A stretch of 61,871 bases of DNA from Ophiocordyceps camponoti-saundersi (nom. inval.) (taxonomy: Eukaryota; Ascomycota; Sordariomycetes; Hypocreales; Ophiocordycipitaceae): the NCBI GenBank assembly GCA_003339415.1, contig PDHQ01000207.1:1-61871 (forward strand). Direction: 5' to 3'. The number at the start of each line of letters is the position of its first letter. The first letter of the stretch is position 1. The notes below the pieces were generated by a model, which did not search any database, was not told the DNA's origin, and saw nothing but the letters and a program-made list of their open reading frames with translations. Both the position numbers and the translations under genes were made by a program. Below, piece after piece: positions 39,200 to 52,456 of this stretch.

Positions 39200-39420
39200 T
39201 ATCTTAGTTTTACTATATTCCTATTAATATCGCGGTAATCGTAAACTATTCTTTAGGCCGCCGGGTTTAGTAGGTGCTTCTTAACGAATAAAGTTCTAGC
39301 TACCTATTCTATATTATCGCTAATAAGTTAAATAATATTTACTTCTTTTATCGTTAGGAATACCTTACTCGTAAAGATCCGTTTAGGCTTACTATACCTT
39401 ATTTATTTAAATATAGCTAG
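39200..39420 (-). pseudogene. G2 reverse transcriptase palm relic
   Basis: The minus-strand frame reads RTLFVKKHLLNPAA then RIVYDYRDINRN, the conserved Ty3/Gypsy block that precedes the active site. The matching G1 segment is at about 23090-23170. Confidence 0.85.
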
Positions 39421-42400
39421 CGTTACTCCTTCCTTTAATTTAATTTAATAGGTAATTAGTTATATAGGCCGAATCTCCTTAAAAGTAGAAATAAAGTAAT
39501 CCTTATAAGTAAAATATAATCTTATAACCCTCTCTCTTTATTCTTCTATCTAAACGTAATCTCCTAGCGTAATAAGGCTTTATTTAAACTACGCGTCGAT
39601 TTCCCTAATTAAGGTATCTAATAGAGGACGAATAACTAAATCTAAGGTAGTACCTTTATAAGATATAAGTCTTAAAATATTTATTATTATAATACTTACC
39701 TATCCGAGATATAATATATAATTAATATTATCCTCGTTACTTATTTTCTCCTAATCTATCTAATATCGGGGATATTTTAGAAGGTCTATTATATTTAGCT
39801 TATTATAGTTATAAACTACCTTTTCTATATTACTCTTATTCCTAGCTACCTTATTTTTTTTCGGGTTAGCTAATTCTATTTTTAGTAATTCTTCTACTCC
39901 TCTAAGCTATCTTAAATACTTAAGTAATTATCTATTCGTTAACTCCGGTTTCTCTACCGCCTATTTAAGACCTATTACCTTATATATTTTCTTCTATATA
40001 GACTTAGGTAATATTACTTTTACCTACTTACTAATAGATATTACTAGCTTTCGCTAAATCTAAAGCTATAATACTTTATCTATTTTTTTCTATATTATCT
40101 TTAGCTACCCCGCCGTTTAGCCCTTACGGGAGGTAGCTTTTAGTTTTTTAGAGAGTCTTACTTTACCTAAAAGGCTAGTTATTTAGTAATAGCGGATAAA
40201 ATATCCTTAACCTTTTCTAAAATAGGCCTATTATCTTCGACGAATATAATCTTATCTTTATCGTTAGCGACCGCTTTTAGATATTTAGGGGCTTACGGCG
40301 TCTTCCTATCTAGCTTAAATAAATTAGGTGCTAGGAAAATCGGAATAATTTAAGTAATACCTTTTAGGCTAGTAATTTTTAGCTATTTCTTTATATAGTA
40401 TTTTATAGCTTTAACGTATCTTAGCTATACGCGGCCTAATAGAATATCCTAATCGTTATAGTTTCTTAGCACGTATACTTTTATATTAGCTAAGATTCCT
40501 ACTATAATTACCCGAAAGTAAGTAACTCTCTTAATAATCGTAAGTTCGTTATTCGCTATTCTAACTATACCTAGTTAGGGTAACTAAATTACGGGGAGGG
40601 CGTTATTAGCTATAAAGGCCTTATTAACTAAATCGACTATAAAGCCTCTATCTAATATAATAATAATATACCGATAACTTTTAATATAGCTTTCGATATA
40701 CCTTAATATTAATAGGATAGCTTTAGCTAGCGCTATAATATCTTTCTAAACTACTTAATTAAGTATATTATAGGATAGAATATCCGCTAGTAGGTCTTAT
40801 AATTCGAATAGTTAGATAAGATTCGTAATAACCTCCTTACTTTTCGGGGACTTAATCTTCTTCCGATATTATATTAGTTTATTAAGTTACGTACGAATCG
40901 ATAATATAACTTAAAATAATTAAAGGATACTTAATATTACCGGGGTATTTTTTAACCTATCTCCTAGTTTAAATAGCGGAATATTATATTCTTCTATAGC
41001 TTAGATTTTCTCTAACTTATATCGTTTTTTAGCTAGCTTAGGCTCTTAAGGGTAAGTTTAAATTTCTACTTTTAGGGGTAGTAACTAAGTAGTTAGTCTT
41101 AGGATAGGCCTAGGAATAGTTAGAGTCGGTATATCTCTTAAAGCTAGGCCTTCCCTAGCGTTATTATTAAGTTCCGTACTTAATATAACCGATCGGCGAC
41201 GAATTTCCTACTCTAATTTATCCTATTATAATTTATCTAAATCGTCTAAGTTAAATTCTACTTTAGGGCGCGGTTTAGTTACGCGGCCTCGCGTAGGTTA
41301 AGAAGTCGGTACTATCTTTTCTTTCTAATAAGAGGTTTAAATATTAAGTTTCTAAGCGGTATAAGTTTATCCTTATATAGAATTAATATTAAATATAGTA
41401 AAATCTAAAGCTTTTCTATCTAAACTTTTTATTATAGGTAGTATTAGTAATATCTTAATTATATATCTTATTAATAGTTAAATATTTATATCTAAACTAA
41501 TAATTATTAAATTTTTTACTAATAGTTTAGGGCTAGTACCTTAACGTAGTTACTAGCGTTTTTATTCCTTTATCTCCTCCGCGTAAGTTTCCTAATAAGC
41601 TTTCTACTACTAAAACGCTTCTTTATTAAATAAAGCTATAAATAGATAATTATAGCTTATATAGCCTTATTCGCTATATTTAAAATACTATTATAAATCT
41701 AAGTTAAGAGGTTAATATCTAGGTCTTATGCCTAGTAGTCTAAGGGCTTAGGGTTACTATTATAACGTATTCGAAGAATTCTATAACGGATATCCTTAAT
41801 TTTATACTTAGGTATTAGTCTATCTAAGCATACCTTATATACTCGAATATCCGCTAGTAAGATAGCCTCCTAAGTTCTATAAGCACTTACTTAACTTACT
41901 TACTATTATAGTATTAGATTATTCTATTAATTTAGCTATCTTAATTATCGTTTTTTACTACTTAGCTATTACTTTTTACGGATTTATTTTTATAACTAAT
42001 ATTCTATTAATATCTCTCTTAATCTTTTTAGATATTATATTACGTAAGTTATATATAGTAAGTCGAATATTAGATTATATTAAGCTTACCGTTACTATTA
42101 ATAACTTCTACTTACTATTAACGTAAAAACGCTTAATAATAGCTCGCTTATATTATTTATTTTTCTCGGCGTTTTTAGTTATCCGATTTAAAAAGTTAGT
42201 AAGTAAAATCTATTAAGTTTCTAATTTTACTCGGGTATAAAGAACCTCCGCTTATTTTATATAATTAGCTAATAATTCTCCCTTTTTACGACCGAACTTA
42301 TACGCTTTTATAATAAAGGTACTTTCTACGATTAGGTCTACCTCCTTAAACTTATTTATAAATAAAGTTACTAACTTAGACTAAATATAATTTTCGTTAT

Positions 42401-43319
42401 TTAACTTATTATACTAATCGGTAGCCTTACTACGAAAACTTAAAGAGAAGATCTCTCTAATAATAATATTATATATCTCTCCTTAGATACTTAATAATAT
42501 TATATTAGTATTATACTAATTAAGGTACCTTTTAGCTAAGATATTTTTCGGGTATCTAATAAATAGCTTAAGCCTTAATAGTAAAGTTAACGCTATTATA
42601 ATATAACGCTTACCTTTTAGTTTAATAATACTCTTTTATATTAGTACTAAGTATATAATTATTAGACCGGTCTAACTTATTAGGGGAAGGGGATAAAGTA
42701 AATAATATAGTAAACTTTCTAATAAACTAGGTAAACCTTATAATAAACCTATATCTATATCTAATTTTAGTTTCTAATCTTTTACCTTAAGGCACTCCTT
42801 AGGTATACTCTAATAACTTACCTCTACTTATAATACTTATAATTACTAAATATCTAGTAGAACTGAGTTTTCTTTTATTAGGTATATCCGTTTCTTCGAA
42901 TTAAAAGACTTCTAGCGTTAATCTATCTAAGAAGATTATACGCCCCTAATCTTTTTTATTTACTCGTCCTAACGTTTTTCTTATCTTAACTACCTTCGGC
43001 GATAATAAAGAAGGGAAAAAAAAGGGAAAACTATCCGCACCTGCGGGGTCTTCTTATATTCTCTCGTCCTCTTTCCCCCCTTATTCTCGCTTATATAGTC
43101 CTTCCTGCCTTACTTACTATAGGGCCTTCCGGCAATAATAAGCAGCTATAGCTAGACCTACTCTAAGTAGCTCCCGCTTAACCTAATTAGAACTCGCTTC
43201 GCTTCTTAATTTAGTAATCTGCCGAAATCCTTAAATACTTAGCTATCGTTACTAAACGATACCGTTATATTAATTCTATAGCTTATATAGTAACGCGCTA
43301 AATCCTAGTCTTATTACTA

Positions 43320-43517
43320 TAAAATCCCTCGATCGGTCTTAAATTATAGGATTAGATTAGATTATATAGGGTTATATGTTAGGGTATTAGTAGTCGTGAT
43401 CCCTTTTATATTAGTCTAATAGCAAATCTAATAATAATAATAATTCCTCTAAGTTCCCTTTTCTTATCCTCCTATCCCTTGTCCCCTTATGCCTTGTCCT
43501 CTAACGCCTGCCTAATA
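43320..43517 (-). repeat. Element G2 right LTR (198 bp)
   Basis: It matches the left LTR and ends gcctgcctaata. It keeps several TpG (ttgtcccc, atgccttgtcc, gcctgcc). Confidence 0.92.
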
Positions 43518-43521
43518 CTAA

Positions 43522-46500
43522 TATACTTCGATAAGAACCTAAGTATATATAATATTTAAAGTAGCGGCCTCGGAATAAAACTCCTAAAAGTTAAAATTCT
43601 TTCTAATATTATAATAAATAATATTAGGGGGTCTAAGGTAAGTATTAATTTAAATTATATAAAAGGTATTCTAAATATTTTTCGCGGAGAAAGATAAGAG
43701 AAACCGGGTAGCTTAAAAAGCTATAGCTTAGTTAATAGCGTATAGGATAGCTTATTAGTTAATATATAGAATATCTACGATAACCTTAAAATTAAAATCG
43801 TAATTATCTTTTAGCTTAAATTTAAATTATTAGGGCGCGGGGCTATTTAATTAGTATTAATAATAAACTTTAAAAATAGCCTTAATAGCTTAGATATTAG
43901 TATTATATCTAGCCTAAGTAAGTAATTAGTATAAACGAGATATACTAAGGTGCTTAAATTATCTATAAATTTAATATATCTCCTACTTAGTAAGATACGA
44001 TATTACTTCTTCTAAAAGTAAAAGGAAAAACTAAAGATAACCTTATTTATATATAATAAGGATCTTAGTTATACCGTAGATAAGGTAATTTAAAGTATTA
44101 CGGAAGAATATCCCTAGTTAATTTATATTTACTAAATATAAGAGGAATAGGGTTTAAGTAAGTAAGATATAAAATATAATCTTACCTACTAGGGTCGTAA
44201 CTTAAATAAAGCTAATAAAAGTAATAGTTTAACTTTTACCGAATTTAATAAATACTTAGCTAGCGGTAAACTTATTTAATGATAGTAAAAGTATAAGAAG
44301 CTATAATACTTTAAACTAAGATTAACTTAATATCGATATAGATACTATACCGGTATCGATTAAAATACCTTAGAATATTATTTAGGAATAGCGGTTTATT
44401 AAGGTAAAATAAGTAGCGGGAGCTATAATAAGTACGGGCTTATAAAAGTTATCTCCTATTAGGAAATATATATATACTAACTAATATAATATTTTAGCTA
44501 CTTAAGGTAATATTAATAATAAGTTTTTTATTAGTTCCGTAATTTAAGGTATATAAAATATTTAAGTTAATTATATAAATAATAAAGTATAGTATAAAGC
44601 TTTAGTAAATTTATAAGATAGGAGTGCCTATCCGTTATCGCTATCCTCCTTTAATACTCTTTCTATTTTTTCGAATTCTATAAAATAAGCGTTAAAGTTA
44701 ACCTTTATATTAGTAAAAGTATAATAAGCTAGAGATATACGTTTAAATACTTTACGTTCCTTCTCTATATATTTAGAGGACTAATATTTAGTCTTACTAT
44801 AAATAAAATACTTATAGTTTTATAAAATATCGGCTTTTAAGTTATAAGTAAAGTTACTTCCGCCGTTATTACGATATCGGTTTAAAGGCTAGTCGAAGGT
44901 ATTCTAATATTAGCGATTAAGGTAGAAAATATCGGGGCTTAGAGCGTTAAGAGGAGGTAATAGTAAGTAAGAGCTTTAAATATACTATAAGCTACTAGAT
45001 TAATAAGTTAGGGCTATTTCTAAAGAGGAACGGAGGTTAGATATAAGCGTCTCTATATCTTTTACGGGTCTAAAAAGTATAAATTCTAATTTAGGGACGC
45101 CTTAGTAAGCGTTAATAAGGGTTATCCGTAAAAAGGCGTTACTAATATAATTAGAACTAAAAGTATATTAATAGAGATCTAATTTATTAAAAAGTTTTTA
45201 TAGGACTTTATATAGTTTACTTTTAGGGTATAAAGTCTAAACTATCTAGTAAGTAATAAATATCTAATCCGTATAATAATAAAAATAGTTAACGTTTATA
45301 TTAAAATATTTCTATATTTAAAGATATATATCGTAGAAGGTAAAAAATTAGTTAATATAATTAAGATAATACTATCTTACTTAGCTTAAAAAAATACGTA
45401 GAAAAATCGTATAAAAATAAGATAGGTAAATCTTTAATATAAAGTAAATATTTATAAAAATACGGACTTTATTATCTAAGAGGTTATAAAGTTCGCCTAA
45501 GTATATAGTATTCTTATCCTAAATTTTAGTAAATCGAGTAATTATTTCTAAATTAATATATATATTAGGAAATTTAATTAGGGGTAGTATAAAGAAAGTA
45601 AAAGCGTTTAGTATAAGTTTATCTTAAAATTAAAGTATTTTCGATAAGAGTCCTTGTTAATATTAATAAAGTTCTATATTAATATCTAAATAAGGATTTT
45701 AGCTATTAATATTAAGTTTAGCTATACTTACTAATAGTTTTTTAATAGGTATATCTAATAAGGACTATATTTTTCGAGCGGTAGCTTAAGGGTCTTAGAA
45801 TTAGTATATTATCGGTTACTAGGTAAATTAAACTAGTAAGTTTTAAGATAATATATCTAATTATAATACTTAAGGGTTAGGGATAATTTAAATTTAAATA
45901 TTCTTAATATCTAAGCTAGGCCCTAGTTAGGGTGCTATTTGCTATTATAAGGTAAATACGGTAATAGTTTAGTTTTCTATCTTAATTTCTAATATTAATC
46001 TAATAAAGATTATAAGTCTTAGTTTAAAAGAGGTTTTACTATATACCTAGGCCGGCTATATAGGAGGTTTATTTATATTTAGAAGTTTTTTAAGTTCCTT
46101 TAGGGCGGGTTTTTTAAATTTGCCGATATAAATTCCTTATTTTATAAGAAAGCTTTAGGTAAGGTTTCTTATAAATACTTATCTTATTTCCTATATCTTT
46201 ATTTTCTAGCTATTAAAATATTATTAGAAGAGGTTAAATAAAGCGAGATTAGAGAGTTACTTATTACTTTCGATAAATAAGATAAATCTCGCTATCGCTA
46301 GTTTAATTATCTCTATATTCTCGTAGTCTCTTAGTATATTATCGTCCTAGTAATCTAAGTTAAACTAATTCTAATATTATTTCGGGATCTTAGTATATCT
46401 AAATATTTCCTAGGTTAGCTAATTATAATATTTAAGGAGTTCTATTCTATTTTTAGGAGGGGTGCTTATAATTATAAGTAAATTTTTAAACTAGCTTTAG

Positions 46501-46688
46501 ATAGATATCGTAAAATATTTAGGTTAGCTTTTTTAAAAGTTCTAAAAGGGGTTTTACGTAGCCTTTTATTAACTTTTTAATTAATTATAGCTTACCTCTA
46601 TATAGTTACTTTTATAAGAGTTTACTATTAAGGTTAATTATTCTATCCTTACTAATTTATAGTTAATTAAATTTTAACTATTAATTAG
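43522..46688 (+). pseudogene. Unidentified RIPped coding relic in F, 3' part
   Basis: This is the F sequence after G2. Several plus-strand stretches are open apart from TAA/TAG. The clearest runs from about 45700 to 46560, with parts such as KKALGKVSYKYLSYFLYLY, SEIRELLITFDK and LALDRYRKIFRLAF. No RT, integrase or other family was recognised by eye, so the product remains unknown. It could be a retroelement polyprotein too altered to recognise, or cargo. Confidence 0.4.
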
Positions 46689-47099
46689 TATTAGTTAGCT
46701 TTTATAATACGTATATAGGAGTTAATAGCGATTACTAGTACTAAAGGTATAATTCTTCTAATTTATAATATTCGTTTATATCTTCTCTAAAAACGAAGGG
46801 AATTCTATATTTACTTATATATAAAATATCCTTACGTATACTCTCTTATTCTATACTTAATATTAGATCGAGTATAATCTAATCTCTTCCTAAAACTAAT
46901 CCGATATTAACTAGGAGTTTATTAAAGCTCTTATCTAAAATACTATAATAAAAATATAATCGAAACTTACCTTACTTCTTATTACCTAAGTCCCTCTAAT
47001 ATATTCTATATAATATACCCCTTTTCCCCCTATCCTAGGTATATATAGATCTTATTCTATACCTGTATAGATTTTAGTTATTCTTATATAAGTCTAATA
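46689..47099 (+). repeat. Element F 3' LTR (411 bp)
   Basis: It matches 30487-30897 along its whole length and is followed by the duplication aaaag. Confidence 0.9.
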
Positions 47100-47104
47100 A
47101 AAAG

Positions 47105-47341
47105 ATTAATATATTATATACCCGTCCGGCTATACTCCCTCCTACCCTCGATTCCTATTATATTAATAACGTATATTATATTAATATTATATTAGTCTCA
47201 GATCGGTATTATCTCGAGTTTAACTCCTCTTTATATATGCCTCTAACCTCCTACTTTATTTATATAGAGATAGTAATCTCTGCGACGCGTGTTACGCGCG
47301 TGTTATATTCCTAAGTAGCTAGTAATATATATATTCTAATA
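47105..47341 (+). repeat. Element E 3' LTR, right part
   Basis: It continues the E LTR broken at 30486. It matches 27368-27587 and keeps a few TpG and CpA (gtctcagatcgg, tatatgcctc, gcgtgttacgcg). Confidence 0.85.
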
Positions 47342-47346
47342 GTAAG

Positions 47347-47437
47347 TTTAATAATAATAATAATTCCTCTAAGTCCCCTTTTCTTATCCTCTTATCCCTT
47401 ATCCCCTTATACTTTATTTTTTAACGCCTATCTAATA
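47347..47437 (-). repeat. Element G0 LTR, right half
   Basis: It completes the LTR started at 10635-10742 (total 199 bp). The sequence after it is internal family-G sequence of G3, so G0 was inserted inside G3. Confidence 0.82.
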
Positions 47438-49385
47438 ATATTACTAGGGTATTTTTTAACCTATCTCCTAGTTTAAATAGCGGAATATTATATTCTTCTA
47501 TAGCTTAGATTTTCTCTAACTTATATTATTTTTTAGCTAGCTTAGGCTTTTAAGGGTAAGTCTAAACTTTTACTTTTAGAGGTAATAATCGTATAATTAG
47601 TCTTAGGATAAGCTTAGGAATAGTTAAAGTTAGTATATTTTCTAGAGCCGGGCTTTCCCTAGTATTACTATTAAGCTCCGTGCTTAATATAACTAATCGG
47701 CGATAAATCTCTTACTCTAATTTATCTTATTATAATTTATCTAAGTTATTTAAGTTAAATTCTACTTTAGGGCGCGGTTTAGTTACGCGGCCTTACGTAA
47801 GTTAAGAAATTAGAATTATTTTTTCTTTCTAATAAGAGGTTTAAATATTAAGTCTCTAAGCGGTATAAGTTTATCTCTATATAAAATTAATATTAAGCGT
47901 AATAAAATCTAAAGCTTTTCTATCTAAACTTTTTATTATAAGTAGTATTAATAATATTCTAATTATATATCCTATTAATAGTTAAATATTTATATCTAAA
48001 CTAATAACTATTAAATTCTTTACTAATAGTTTAGAGCTAATACCTTAATATAGTTACTAGCGTTTTTATTTTTTTATCTCCTCCGCGTAAGTTTCCTAAT
48101 AAGCTTTCCGCTATTAGAATACTTCTTTATTAAATAAAGCTATAGATAGATAATTATAGCTTATATAGCTTTATTTACTATATTTAAAATATTATTATAA
48201 ATCTAAGTTAAGAGGTTAATATCTAAGTCTTATATTTAATAATCTAAGGGCTTAGGGTTATTATTATAATATATTTAAAAAATTCTATAATAGATATCCT
48301 TAATTTTATACTTAAATATTAGTTTATTTAAGTATACCTTATATACTTAAATATCTACTAATAAGATAGCCTCCTAAGTTTTATAAGCACTTACTTAACT
48401 TACTCGCTATTATAATATTAGATTATTTTATTAATTTAGCTATTTTAGTTATTATCTTCTATTACTTAGCTATTACTTTTTATAAATTTATCTCTATAGC
48501 TAATACTTTATTAATATCTTTCTTAATCTTTTTAGATATTATATTATATAAGTTATATATAATAAGTTAAATATTAGATTATATTAAGCTTATTATTATT
48601 ATTAATAATTTCTACTTATTATTAATATAAAAGCGCTTAATAATAGCTCGCTTATATTATTTATCTTTTTTAGCGTTTTTAGTTATCTAATTTAAAAAGT
48701 TAGTAAGTAAAATCTATTAAGTTTTTAATTTTACTTAGCTATAAAAAGCCTCCGCTTATTTTATATAATTAGCTAGTAATTTTCCTTTCTTATAACTAAA
48801 CTTATACGCTTTTATAATAAAAATACTTTTTACGATTAAGTTTACCTTCTTAAACTTATTTATAAATAAAGTTACTAACTTAGATTAAATATAATCTTCG
48901 TTATTTAACTTATTATATTAATCGGTAGCCTTACTATAAAGACCTAAAGAGAAGATCTCCCTAATAATAATATTATATATCTCTCCTTAGATACTTAATA
49001 ATACTATATTAATATTATACTAATCGAGGTACCTTTTAGCTAAGATATCTTTTAGGTATCTAGTAAATAGCTTAAGCCCTAATAGTAAAGTTAACGCTAT
49101 TATAATATAATACCTATACTTAGGTTTAATAATACTCCCTTATATTAGTACGAGATATATAATTATTAGATTAATCTAATTTATTAAGGGAAAAAGATAA
49201 ATTAAATAATATAGTAAATTTTCTAATAAATTAAGTAAACCTTATAATAAACTTATATTTATATTTAATATTATTTTCTAATTTTCTATATTAGGGCACT
49301 TTTTAAGTATACTCTAATAACTTACCTCTACTTATAATATTTATAATTACTAAATATTTAGCAAAACTAAGTTTTCTTTTATTAA

Positions 49386-49893
49386 TATTAGTTAGGTATC
49401 CTTCCTAAGCTAAATAGGTAGCTAAAGTTATATTATAAACTTCTCGTAGTAAAAATACTAATAGATTAAACCTAAAATATATATACTATATTAATTTAGA
49501 TAATAGGGTTCGGGTAACTTATCTAAATTATATAATATATAGGAATATTACGTTTACCGTACGATATATTTTAGCTAATAGAGTTATAAAAGATTAAATA
49601 ATAACTTTATTTATAACCTATCTCTCTCTTAAAAAGTATAGAAAAATAAATATATTATATATACGTTCCTCCTCTTACTAACTACCTCCCTATCCTCCTC
49701 CTATATTAACTTCGTATATTATATTAATATTATATTAGTCTTAGATTAATATTATCTTAAGTTCGACTCCTTTTTATACGTATCCCTAACCTCCTACTTT
49801 ATTTATATAAAGATAGTAATCTTTATAATACGTATTATATATATTTAATATATATTATATTCCTAAATAGCTAGTAATATATATATTCTAATA
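49386..49893 (+). repeat. Element D 5' LTR (508 bp)
   Basis: It begins tattagttaggtatcc and ends tattctaata. Confidence 0.92.
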
Positions 49894-50522
49894 TTAGTAG
49901 CTTTTCTTTTTATAGTTAGGAATATATATTTATTAAGTAAGTAATCTAAGTATAATTAGGTTCTTTTAATAGCTATTATAAATTAAATTATTTTTCTATT
50001 TTTAAAAACTTATATAGTTTAAGATTAGTAAATACCCTTACTTTACTAATTTATAGATAAACTTAGGTTAATATTATATAAATATCTAATATATTTCTTA
50101 ATAATTTTAGTATAATTTTCTAAGATAGTACGCGTTAAGCTATATATTATATCTCCCTATTATTTATATTTTATAAATAATAAATAAAGTTTAGGTAGTA
50201 AACTTACCGCTATATATTATCGCTAATATAAAGCTTAACGCTATATATTATTAGCTATTATTATAAGCTAGTTTTTTAGCTTAGTTACTTTTAGACTAAG
50301 GGACTAATAAATAACTCCCCTAAATATAATATAAGCTAGCTATAAGGATATTACCGGGGCGTTTTATTTTAAAAACCCTTAATAAATACCGGCCGCGTAA
50401 AGGGGAATCTCCCTTATTAACTAATAAACCCCTATAGCTAGTAAAGGTTATCTCCTTCTTATAATACTAAGCGTTCCTATACTATAATATTCGTAGTTCC
50501 GCTAGGTCGTTATAATCTTTAT

Positions 50523-50573
50523 ATTATAATACCCCTAAGGCGGCGTAATTCTTAACCTTAGAGGTATTATAAT
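50523..50573 (+). repeat. Inverted repeat (possible RNA hairpin) in D
   Basis: The arm attataatacccctaagg (50523-50540) pairs with ccttagaggtattataat (50556-50573) at 17 of 18 positions around a 15-base loop. It is positionally equivalent to the hairpin in E (28245-28322). Confidence 0.7.
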
Positions 50574-50937
50574 CCCCTAATAATATTCTCTTTCTAATCT
50601 AAAAATTAGAGAAACGAAAAATAAATATAATATAGTATATTAAATAAAGAATATAATATTTAGTAAATTTTCGCTAAGTTATCTATAAAAAATAGATAAG
50701 AAAGATTAAAATAATTATAAAAAGGGGAGGGAAAAAAAATTTTTAAAAAGGGGGGGGGTATTTATATTTAGGAGGTATATACCTCTTATATTTATAAAAA
50801 AAGTTAATATATACTAATATACTACCTATAAGAGGGGTAAGTATATACTTTATTTAGTAGAGTAAATTAGTAACTTAGTACTTTACTTATAAATTACCCC
50901 GCGCTTAAGCTTTTTATTCTTTTTCTTTTTTTTCTAC

Positions 50938-50977
<40 letters not shown>

Positions 50978-52456
50978 TAGAAAGTAAGTTTAAGTTAATC
51001 TTAAGTCGATATCGTAGTAAGCTTTTACTAACTTTAACTTAAGATTTATTATATATTAAAACCGCCCCCTTATATATTTACCGCTCCGCGCGGTTATTAG
51101 ATTATTATTTTAAGTCCTAAGTCCGAGAATAATATTAATAATAATAATACTCTTAAAGCTTTAATTCGCTAGCGGCGTAAAAATATCTTAATTCTAACTT
51201 TAATTTATATTAGCTATAAGTTAAGATTAACTTAGTTTCTAATATACTCTAAACTTAGCTTCGAATATATATTATATATATCCTACTCCTATCTCCTTTA
51301 CGCGCCCCTTATAAGCTCCCTTTATAATATTTATAATTACTTTTCGCTTATACTTACGAATATTATCGCCTACGCTAGCGGTAACGCTTATTATACTTTA
51401 TTAAGTATAACTCGCTAAGCGTAATTTTTTTATATCCCCGCCGCTACTTATATTATTATCTTAAGCGTAATATAATAATATTAAATATAGTAATATTAAA
51501 AAGGTACCCTTATACTAAAATTATATTAGCCGTATAAGTAAGTAAAAGCTAGCTATTAACGCTTATTAAGAATAGGTATTTTAACTAGTAACCGCTTACT
51601 ATTAATACGCTAAAAAAATATTTAATATAATAATATATATATAGCTTATTAAAACTTAACTTTATATAAATTAATATTAACTTAATAAACTATCTTAGCT
51701 ATTATTACTTTTATATAAGCTTTTACTATATTTATAAGCGATAATACGCTTTTATATAAAGATTAGCGTGCCGAAGTAAGTTTAATAATAATCTAATTTT
51801 TATTCGTATTTAAGTCGATATCTAACTAATATTACTAATATAGTAATATTACTTAGCTAGCCTTATATAATTATCGCGTATTACGCTCTCTTAGATATTT
51901 ATATTAAGAGTAAAAGTAGGGGACTTTAGTTTTAAAGATTTTACTTTTTCTTTTCTTATTATTTTTATCTTTTATTATTTTTATCTTTTATATATTACTA
52001 AATTAACTTAATTATAAAAAACTTTTTATACTAAATTTATAAAAACTTAGTAAATAATAGTTATAGAGTAACTATTAAAATTAATTTAAGGTTAATAGGA
52101 TTTCGGGTTAAAATCGAAGTAAGTTCTTAAAAATCCTAAACTAAAAATAAAAAGAAGAAAAAATAGATAATATTAACTTATAATAAGTTATTACTAAGTA
52201 CTAGAATATCTAAATTATTAAGTTACTAACTAGATATTAGTTAAAATATATTTATATATTATTAAAATAGTAATTATAATTTCCTAGGAGTTAGTATTTT
52301 AATAAATATTTACTATCTAAATTACTTTTCTATTTTTAATCTAAACTAAGGTTAAATAATAACGAAGCTAGTATTTTAGCTTATATTAGTTAACTAAGTT
52401 TTAAGTAATAAAAGGTAATTAAGTCCGCGATATAACTTAGCTTTATTACTAATTAG

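Larger units (their letters stand above)
33204..43517 (-). mobile_element. Element G2: full-length family-G Ty3/Gypsy element (10314 bp)
   Basis: It has two 198-bp LTRs and the 4-bp duplication ctaa (33200-33203 and 43518-43521). It is the least interrupted member of its family and serves as the reference for G0, G1 and G3. Minus-strand pol relics run from RT (about 39.2 kb) through RNase H (about 38.0-38.4 kb) to integrase (about 37.2-37.4 kb), the Ty3/Gypsy order. Just inside the right LTR the minus strand reads tagtaataagactagg, a plausible RIPped primer-binding site (TGG to TAG). About 3 kb between integrase and the left LTR is unusual for Ty3/Gypsy. Confidence 0.95.
30487..47099 (+). mobile_element. 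Element F: LTR element split by G2
   Basis: It has two 411-bp LTRs (30487-30897 and 46689-47099) and the perfect 5-bp duplication aaaag (30482-30486 and 47100-47104). Removing G2 leaves about 6.3 kb. The LTR ends (tattagttag .. tctaata) and the sequence right after the 5' LTR (ttagtaactttttc) resemble those of D/E, pointing to related mobilisation. Long plus-strand stretches look like old coding sequence, but I could not assign an RT or integrase. The family is therefore unassigned. Confidence 0.88.
10743..47341 (+). mobile_element. Element E: D/E-family LTR element split by two nested insertions
   Basis: E was inserted in the LTR of G0. The bases before it (ataag, 10738-10742) and after it (gtaag, 47342-47346) are a 5-bp target duplication with one mismatch. 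Its own parts are the 5' LTR (10743-11020 plus 27368-27587), the internal region (27588-30226) and the 3' LTR (30227-30486 plus 47105-47341). These sum to about 3.6 kb, the size of element D. G1 sits in the 5' LTR and F sits in the 3' LTR. No pol domain is visible in the internal region, so it was probably non-autonomous. Confidence 0.85.
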
